DNA from: Actinomadura mexicana
Lineage (GTDB): Bacteria; Actinomycetota; Actinomycetes; Streptosporangiales; Streptosporangiaceae
DNA: 64,000 nt
Direction of reading: 5' to 3'
NCBI RefSeq assembly: GCF_900188105.1
Contig: NZ_FZNP01000008.1
Location: 370,054 to 434,053 of the forward strand
Shown here: positions 58,611-64,000 of the stretch, one piece after another
Position numbering within the stretch: position 1 is the stretch's first letter
How the letters are laid out: each line of letters begins with the position of its first letter
Translations under genes and position numbers: made by a program
The notes under the pieces: generated by a model
Told to the model about the DNA's origin: nothing
Seen by the model: only the letters and a program-made list of their open reading frames with translations
Databases searched by the model: none

Positions 58611-61049
58611 TCACAGGTGGCGCGGCTCCAGTTCGGGACGCGGTCCGAGGGGACGCTCCAGCGTGAGCCTCACCGCCCGCACCGCGACCCCGGACGGGCC
58701 CACCATGACGGGGCTCAGCTCCAGCCGCGCCACCTCGGGTAGGTCGTAGCCGAGGCGGGACGCGCGCAGCAGCAGTTCCTCCAGGGCCCCGAGGTTCACC
58801 GGGTCGGCGCCCCGGTGCCCCAGCAGCAGCGGGGCGGTGCGGATCGCGCGGATCATCTCCGCCGCCTCCGCGTCCGCCAGCGGCGACAGGCGGTAGGCGC
58901 GGTCCTCCAGCAGTTCGGCGGTCTCGTCGGCGATCCCGAACGAGACCAGCGCCCCGAACGAGCGGTCCTCCCGGACGACGATGCGGGTCGCGACCCCGTC
59001 CGTCCCGCCGGCGAGCCCGATGCCGTAGCAGGCCAGCAGCTCCCCCGCCTGCTCCGGCGCGACGTCGACGGGGCCGCCGTCGCCCAGCCACGCGGCGACC
59101 AGCTCCCGCGCCTTGGCGCGGTCCACGTCCTCGAACACCGGCATCCGGCCGGGGGGGCGCCGCCGCCACCTGGCGTACCGGATCACGTACGCCAGCGCGC
59201 GGACGGCGTCCTCGGGCGCCGTGTAGGACGGCACGGAGCCCTCCGCGGCCATCCCGTCCGGGCCGGTGACGCGAAGGTCGGCGGGCATGCCCTCGGTGCC
59301 GAGGTAGGTCGCCACGATCGGCTTCCTGCCCTCGGCGGCGAGCCGGAGGATCTTCTCGGGAACGCGCGCGTCGTAGCCGCCGATCGTCGGGGGCGTGAAC
59401 AGCGCCACGACCGCGTCGACCGTGTCGTCGTCCAGCGCCCCGGCGAGGGCGGCCTCGTAGTCGTCGGCGTCGGCGCGGGGGCCGAGGTCGATGCGGGGCC
59501 GGACCTCCAGGCCGAGCGCGACGGCCTCGTCCTGCGCCAGCAGGCCGAGCGAGTTGGAGTTGTCGATGATCGCGATGCGGTCGCCGGCCGGGAGCGGCTG
59601 GTAGGCCAGCACCTGCGCCACGTCGAACAGCTCCGCCAGGTCGTCCACCCGGATCACGCCGGCCTGCTCGAACAGCGCGCTGACCGCGTGGTCGGGCAGG
59701 GTGAGCGCCCGCGCCGCGTGCCCGATCGGGACGCCCTGCGTGCTGCGCCCGCTCTTCACCGCCACGATCGGCTTGTGGCGGCCCAGCCTGCGCGCCAGCC
59801 GCGCGAACTTGCGGGGGTTGCCCAGCGACTCCAGGTACAGCAGGACGGCCCTGGTCGCCGGGTCCTCCTCCCAGTACTGCATCAGGTCGTTGCCGGAGAC
59901 GTCCGCCCGGTTCCCCGCGGAGACGAACGTGGAGAGCCCGAGACCGCGTTCGGCCGTCCGCTGCAGGATGGCGATGCCCAGCGCGCCGGACTGGGAGAAG
60001 AACCCCACCGGGCCCCGTCCCGGCATGGTCGGCGCCAGGGTCGCGTTCAGCCGCACGTCGGTGTCGGTGTTGGCGATCCCGAGGCAGTTGGGGCCGACGA
60101 CCCGCATCCCGTAGGCGCGTGCCAGCCGCACCAGTTGCTCTTGGGCGGCCCGTCCTTCCTCCCCGACCTCACCGAAGCCGGACGACACGACGACCAGCCC
60201 CCGGACGCCCTTGCCCGCGCACTCCTCCACGACCTCGTGGACGGCGTCGGCCCGCACCGCCACCACCGCGAGGTCCACGTCGTCCGGAATCTCCAGGACG
60301 GACGCGTACGCGCGGACCCCGGCCACCGCGACCGCCGTCGGGTGCACCGGGTACACGGGCCCGCTGAAGTCGCCGGCGAGCAGGTTCCGCAGGACGGTCT
60401 GGCCGACGGTGTGCTCGGCCCGGCTCGCCCCGATCACCGCCACCGACCGCGGGAACAGCAGCCGCTGGATCGAGCGCGACTCGGCCCGGTGCTCGCGCGC
60501 CGTCATGACCTCCAGCGAGGTGTCGGTCGGCTCCAGGTCGAGGACGAGCTCGATCACGCCCTCCTCGAAGCGCTGCTCCGCCCGGTACCCCGCCTCCCGG
60601 AACACCCGGGTCATCCGGCGGTTGTCGGGCAGGACGCTCGCCACGAACCGGCGCACCCCCCGCTCCCGTGCCGCCGCCGCGATGTGCTCCAGCAGCACCG
60701 CGCCGAGCCCGCGGCCCTGGTGCGCGTCCTCCACCAGGAAGGCCACCTCCGCCGTCTCCGGCCGGTCGGCGAGCCGGTCGTAGCGGACGACCGCCACCAT
60801 CTCCCCCGCGATCGTGGCGATCAGCGCGGCACGCCGGTCGTAGTCGACGGTCGTGAAGTGCTCGACGTCGCGGTCCGACAGCTGGGGGCGCGGCGAGAAG
60901 AACCGGTAGTAGATCGACTCCGGGGACAGCCGCGCGTGGAACGTGCGCAGGAGATCGGCGTCCTCGGGCCGGATGGGACGCAGATGGGCCGTCCCGCCGT
61001 CGCTGAGAACGACGTCGGCCTCCCACTGATCCGGATAACGCTCGGTCAC
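58611..61049 (-). CDS. GNAT acetyltransferase fused to NDP-forming acyl-CoA synthetase-like domains (Pat-like)
   Basis: 812 residues from GTG (earlier GTG at 61079 possible). GNAT domain at the N-terminus (about 10-170; acetyl-CoA motif EDAHQGRGLGAVLLEHI), then CoA-binding (about 205-320, FPRSVAVIGASRAEHTVGQ) and succinyl-CoA-ligase-like domains (about 330-590, GPVGFFSQSGALGIAIL). The final ATP-grasp-like part jumps from LLACYGIGLAGG to RIVVREDRSFGALVSFG, lacking about 80-90 residues of the ATP-binding subdomain seen in relatives of about 900. Relatives acetylate lysines on metabolic enzymes such as acetyl-CoA synthetase, often under nucleotide or amino-acid control. Confidence 0.9.
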   Translation of the reverse strand: MTERYPDQWEADVVLSDGGTAHLRPIRPEDADLLRTFHARLSPESIYYRFFSPRPQLSDRDVEHFTTVDYDRRAALIATIAGEMVAVVRYDRLADRPETAEVAFLVEDAHQGRGLGAVLLEHIAAAARERGVRRFVASVLPDNRRMTRVFREAGYRAEQRFEEGVIELVLDLEPTDTSLEVMTAREHRAESRSIQRLLFPRSVAVIGASRAEHTVGQTVLRNLLAGDFSGPVYPVHPTAVAVAGVRAYASVLEIPDDVDLAVVAVRADAVHEVVEECAGKGVRGLVVVSSGFGEVGEEGRAAQEQLVRLARAYGMRVVGPNCLGIANTDTDVRLNATLAPTMPGRGPVGFFSQSGALGIAILQRTAERGLGLSTFVSAGNRADVSGNDLMQYWEEDPATRAVLLYLESLGNPRKFARLARRLGRHKPIVAVKSGRSTQGVPIGHAARALTLPDHAVSALFEQAGVIRVDDLAELFDVAQVLAYQPLPAGDRIAIIDNSNSLGLLAQDEAVALGLEVRPRIDLGPRADADDYEAALAGALDDDTVDAVVALFTPPTIGGYDARVPEKILRLAAEGRKPIVATYLGTEGMPADLRVTGPDGMAAEGSVPSYTAPEDAVRALAYVIRYARWRRRPPGRMPVFEDVDRAKARELVAAWLGDGGPVDVAPEQAGELLACYGIGLAGGTDGVATRIVVREDRSFGALVSFGIADETAELLEDRAYRLSPLADAEAAEMIRAIRTAPLLLGHRGADPVNLGALEELLLRASRLGYDLPEVARLELSPVMVGPSGVAVRAVRLTLERPLGPRPELEPRHL

Positions 61050-61217
61050 GTACCCGAGGGTAAGGCACGGATGCGTCACGGCCCCGCGACGAAAAAACCG
61101 GCTTCCTCGGTTTCGCTGCGCGTTCGAGACCTTATCCGGGCTCCGAAGCTGTTACGGTCGAGCCCACGCCCAAGAATTGCCGCTCGCGCGGGCCGTGTTG
61201 ATCGAGGTGATGACTCC

Positions 61218-62141
61218 ATGACGCGCGTGGTCGTGGTCGGCGATCTTATGACAGACACCGTGGCGCGTGCCGCTTATCCCCTGTCCAAGGGAAGCGACAC
61301 GCCCGCCGCCGTGACGATGCACGGTGGCGGCTCCGGCGCCAACGTGGCCGCATGGCTCGCCGTGGAGGGGACCGACGCCGCATTCGTCGGCCGCCGCGGC
61401 TCCGACATCGCAGGCCGGAACCGGGACATGGAGCTGATGGGCTACGGCGTCGACGCCCGCCTCGTCATGGACCAGGAACGTCCCACCGGCACCTGTGTGG
61501 TCATGGTCACCCACAAGGGCGACCGGACGATGCTGTCGGATCCCGGCGCCAACGCCGCCCTCCTGCCGGAGGACATCGAACGCTGCAAGGACCTGTTCTC
61601 CGGGGGCATCCACCTGCACCTGTCGGGCTACTCCCTGATCAACGAGGGATCCCGCAAGGCGGCGATCCACACCCTGGAGATCGCCCGCAAGACGCAGATG
61701 TCGGTCTCCGTGGACGGTGGCTCGTCCTCCCCGCTCAAGCGGATGGGCGCCGAGCCCTTCCTGGAGTGGACGCAGGGCGCCCGCCTCCTGGTCGTCAACG
61801 CCAAGGAGGCCGAGATCCTGACCGGCCGCGACACGCCGGAGCAGGCCGCCAAGGTCCTGACCGCCTGGTACCCGCAGGTCGTGATCAAGACCGGCGCCGA
61901 CGGGGCCCTGTGGTACACCAACGGCCGTCCCGAGCCCGTCACCGTCGCGGCGGAGCCCGTCGAGAAGATCATCGACGGCACCGGCGCCGGCGACGCGTTC
62001 GTCGCCGGGTTCCTCCCGCCGTGGCTGGACGGCAAGCAGCCGGCCGACGCCCTCACCGCGGGCTGCCGCCTGGCCGCCCGCGCCATGCAGCACCTGGGCG
62101 CCCGCCCGACGCTCGACGTGGTCGACAACCAGATCAAGTAG
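61218..62141 (+). CDS. PfkB-family carbohydrate or nucleoside kinase
   Basis: 307 residues from the ATG after GAGGTGA. N-terminal HGGGSGANVAAWLA (substrate site), and C-terminal signature DGTGAGDAFVAGF with catalytic Asp. Phosphorylates a sugar or nucleoside; substrate cannot be read. Divergent from the Pat-like gene; its stop is 12 bases from the convergent LysR gene. Confidence 0.92.
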   Translation: MTRVVVVGDLMTDTVARAAYPLSKGSDTPAAVTMHGGGSGANVAAWLAVEGTDAAFVGRRGSDIAGRNRDMELMGYGVDARLVMDQERPTGTCVVMVTHKGDRTMLSDPGANAALLPEDIERCKDLFSGGIHLHLSGYSLINEGSRKAAIHTLEIARKTQMSVSVDGGSSSPLKRMGAEPFLEWTQGARLLVVNAKEAEILTGRDTPEQAAKVLTAWYPQVVIKTGADGALWYTNGRPEPVTVAAEPVEKIIDGTGAGDAFVAGFLPPWLDGKQPADALTAGCRLAARAMQHLGARPTLDVVDNQIK

Positions 62142-62153
62142 AGGCGGGCCCGC

Positions 62154-63191
62154 TCAGGCGAGCGGGGTGTAGGTGCGGACGTCCTCCCTGACCGCGTCCC
62201 AGAGGCGGTTCAGGGGGTGGCCCGCGTCGTAGCGTTCGAGGTCGGCGCGGCGGACGAAGGCGCCCGTCATGAACTCGGCCTTGGGCTCCAGGTCGTCGTG
62301 GAGCCCGATCGTGCGCAGCGGGACGGCGTCGGGGTCCTCCTGCGCGGCCATGCCCCGCCCGATCGAGCCGGTGACGATCATGCAGCCGCGCACGAACCCC
62401 GACCGCAGCAGCGACAGCCCGTAGTGCACGTCGTCGATGTCGGCGACGACGTTGAGGCGCTCGCGGAAGTTCGCCCCGTACCAGGTGGCGAGCAGGTCGG
62501 CGACGAGTCCGGCGGGCGGCACCACCAGCGGGATCCGCCCGAGGCGGCTCGTCTGCACCGGCGTGTCGGGCAGCTCGCCCTCCGGCAGGTTGGTGAGCAG
62601 CAGCGCCTGGCCCCGGGCGTACTCGACGACCTCGTACTCCTCCAGGCGCAGGTCGCCCTCGGGGGTGCTGACGATGCTGCCGCAGATGAGGTCGACCTGG
62701 CGGGTCTCCAGCCGCGACCACAGGTCCTTGGTGCGGACGTGGGCGACCTTGAACTCGACCTCGCGCTGCCGGAACTCCTCCGAGACCCGGTCCCAGGCCC
62801 GGGAGACGATCGGCAGGGTGAACTCGGTGGTGCCGACCGTCAGCATGCGTCCGAGGCGGCGGCGGCTCCAGTGAATGGACTCCAGCCATTTCTCGAACGT
62901 CGTCCGCGCCAGTTCGACCGTGGTCTCCCCGGTCGGGGTGAACAGGTAGTCCTTCCCGCGCCCCTGCCGGACCGTCAGGACCTCCCCGCACAGCACCTGG
63001 CTGTTGCGGTTCAGCGTGTCGAGCTGCTTCTGGACGCTCGACTGCTCGCGCCCCAGCACCCGGGCCGCCCGCAGCGCCGACCCCGTCTCGTGCACCACCA
63101 GCAGGGTCCGCAGCTGGTCGAACGTCATGTCGAGCAGGCCGGGCGGACACTCCAGCAGCGAGTCCAGGGTCGGTGGCACGGGGAGGGACAT
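62154..63191 (-). CDS. LysR-family regulator
   Basis: 345 residues, with an N-terminal extension of about 20 residues (MSLPVPPTLDSLLECPPGLL) before the winged helix (about 22-82, MTFDQLRTLLVVHETGSALR, LGREQSSVQKQL). Effector domain from about 110. The ATG has GAGGTAG upstream. Immediately upstream of the ribosome-binding site is a stable hairpin and a further dyad, suggesting autoregulation. Target genes are not evident, perhaps the PfkB gene. Confidence 0.9.
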   Translation of the reverse strand: MSLPVPPTLDSLLECPPGLLDMTFDQLRTLLVVHETGSALRAARVLGREQSSVQKQLDTLNRNSQVLCGEVLTVRQGRGKDYLFTPTGETTVELARTTFEKWLESIHWSRRRLGRMLTVGTTEFTLPIVSRAWDRVSEEFRQREVEFKVAHVRTKDLWSRLETRQVDLICGSIVSTPEGDLRLEEYEVVEYARGQALLLTNLPEGELPDTPVQTSRLGRIPLVVPPAGLVADLLATWYGANFRERLNVVADIDDVHYGLSLLRSGFVRGCMIVTGSIGRGMAAQEDPDAVPLRTIGLHDDLEPKAEFMTGAFVRRADLERYDAGHPLNRLWDAVREDVRTYTPLA

Positions 63192-63208
63192 TACTACCTC
63201 TTCCCAGA

Positions 63209-63230
63209 CCCCGCGGAAATGGCCGCGGGG
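63209..63230 (-). promoter_or_regulatory. Leader hairpin 18 bases before the LysR start
   Basis: CCCCGCGG-AAATGG-CCGCGGGG, a perfect 8-bp stem, adjoins the ribosome-binding site of the LysR gene on the minus strand. Could act as an operator or an mRNA structure limiting translation. Confidence 0.45.
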
Positions 63231-63241
63231 CCAACTAAGCG

Positions 63242-63259
63242 GGAAATGATGACATTTCC
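63242..63259. promoter_or_regulatory. GGAAATG-ATGA-CATTTCC dyad
   Basis: A perfect 7-bp inverted repeat 51-68 bases upstream of the LysR start, next to an AT-rich stretch. Candidate LysR self-binding site. Confidence 0.45.
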
Positions 63260-63882
63260 GCCTGAACTTATCTCAAGATGTTCTCCCAAACAACTGGACA
63301 GAGTTTTCTAACCTCTAGAACACTTTCCTTCGAGCCGCTCCACCGCCGCCGTCACCCGTCCCACTCCCAGGACGGCGGCGCTCCCGGGCGCGCCCCGGCG
63401 GTGCCGGCCGCCGGGGCCGCCGCCCGGCGCCCCTGGTCTCCCGTTCGCCGCGGCTCTTCTCCGCCGCGGCGCCGGGACCGGACGCCGGCCCGTGCGCGGG
63501 GCCGCGCGCACGGGCCGGCCCGAAAACGTCCCGCCCGCGCCCACGGGGGCGCGCGGGCGGCACGCCCTCTCCCCGGTCGGCGTCGGGGCCCACTCGGGCC
63601 CCGAACGCAGGGGCGCCGGTCAGAGGCGGAGGGCACCCTTCACAGCAGCCGGCGCCACCGCCCGGACACCACCGGGCCAGGCACAGGCGCTCCGCCGGTC
63701 CCGGGAGCGGCGGCCGGCACTACGAAGGCGCAGCCGCGACCGCCCCCTGACACCGCCGGTTCGGGCGCTGCCGGCCTGGCCGTCCGGCCGGGCCGGGGCG
63801 GGCACAGCGGGAGGTCACGCCCAGCGCTGACGTCCTGGGCGGGCCGGGAGGCGTCGGAGCGCCCCTGCAGGGCCAGGTGGGT

Positions 63883-64000
63883 GGCCGAGGTCAGGCGGGT
63901 GGCCAAGGTCAGGCGGGTGGCCAAGGTCAGGCGGGTGGCCAAGGTCAGGCGGGTGGCCAAGGTCAGGCGGGTGGCCAAGGTCAGGCGGGTGGCCAAGGTC
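63883..64000. repeat. 18-bp tandem repeat at the right edge
   Basis: Unit GGCCAAGGTCAGGCGGGT in six full copies (63883-63990; the first has one change) plus 10 bp, running off the window; a decayed copy precedes at 63871. Copies are identical, suggesting recent expansion. The unit length is a multiple of three and most frames stay open, but no start codon supports a gene on the plus strand. Confidence 0.9.

Larger units (their letters stand above)
63192..64000. other. Gene-poor 0.8-kb right end
   Basis: The first 110 bases are AT-richer promoter and leader DNA for the LysR gene. From about 63310 to 63870 the DNA is very GC-rich without a supported gene; short frames are random-looking. From 63883 to the end runs an 18-bp tandem repeat. 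No coding sequence could be supported. Confidence 0.4.

Noticed and set aside
63640..63996. 118-codon minus-strand frame including the 18-bp repeat
   Set aside because: Starts within the tandem repeat at the window edge, no ribosome-binding site, and the rest is Arg/Pro/Gly low-complexity.
63850..64000. Collagen-like Gly-X-Y protein on the plus strand
   Set aside because: The frame stays open to the edge, but upstream of 63877 there is no start codon after the stop at 63748, so it cannot be supported as a gene.

Overview
High-GC actinobacterial chromosome. GTG starts and four-base GTGA or ATGA stop/start overlaps are common. The family content is typical of Streptomyces and Thermomonosporaceae-type actinomycetes: a BldB/WhiJ-like XRE + DUF397 pair, a FasR-fabD-fabH-acpP-fabF operon, DUF3052, DUF3145 and a homodimeric AceE. 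An Actinomadura-like host is my inference, not something read directly. I saw no rRNA, tRNA, CRISPR array, insertion sequence or prophage.

Left edge (1-7.1 kb): a CO2-fixation locus. The first bases hold the 5' end of a RuBisCO large-subunit gene (minus strand), divergent from a LysR-type cbbR with three nested dyads between them. A phosphoribulokinase gene lies about 3.4 kb away, behind a GAF histidine kinase/NarL regulator pair. Three 53-bp tandem repeats start at the phosphoribulokinase stop codon and precede a K+-channel gene. 7.2-12.6 kb: zinc-ribbon protein, AhpE peroxiredoxin, DUF3052, YjbQ, DUF1918 and divergent aceE, an arrangement resembling the M. tuberculosis aceE-ahpE neighbourhood. 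12.9-15.5 kb: VOC protein, ATPase-fold regulator, XRE/DUF5753 + DUF397 pair, hypothetical. 15.6-24.4 kb: two-component pair with a MacB/FtsX-type ABC system, then an OmpR/HAMP-kinase pair divergent from a YkuD L,D-transpeptidase and a small proline-rich secreted protein (cell-envelope module).

26.2-36.3 kb: the gene set reads as a poly(3-hydroxybutyrate) utilisation island. It has a 3-hydroxybutyrate dehydrogenase-like SDR, a GAF/PucR-type regulator, a complete Liv-type ABC importer, a secreted oligomer-hydrolase/tannase-like esterase and a secreted, circularly permuted, single-domain PHB depolymerase. A CRP-like site lies in the divergent promoter between importer and depolymerase operons. 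The importer substrate (3-hydroxybutyrate or oligomers) is my inference and would be new.

36.3-42.7 kb: PHP-domain protein, NarL two-component pair, and an acyltransferase between two paralogous secreted serine hydrolases. 42.7-50.4 kb: fatty-acid synthase operon with FasR, then an RsbP-like PAS-PP2C phosphatase translationally coupled to an RsbQ/KAI2-like hydrolase, and DUF3145. 50.7-55.4 kb: a four-gene module of a cytoplasmic subtilisin-like protease, a small ECF-like sigma factor, a 148-residue unknown and an 849-residue TPR-CHAT (caspase-like) protein. Two different protease folds with a dedicated sigma factor make this the best candidate for an undescribed signalling, stress or defence system. 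55.4-64 kb: rhodanese, phosphodiesterase, DUF5998, a proline-rich ORF, a GNAT/acyl-CoA-synthetase fusion whose ATP-grasp part looks internally deleted, a PfkB kinase, a LysR regulator, and an 0.8-kb gene-poor tail ending in an 18-bp tandem repeat that runs off the window.
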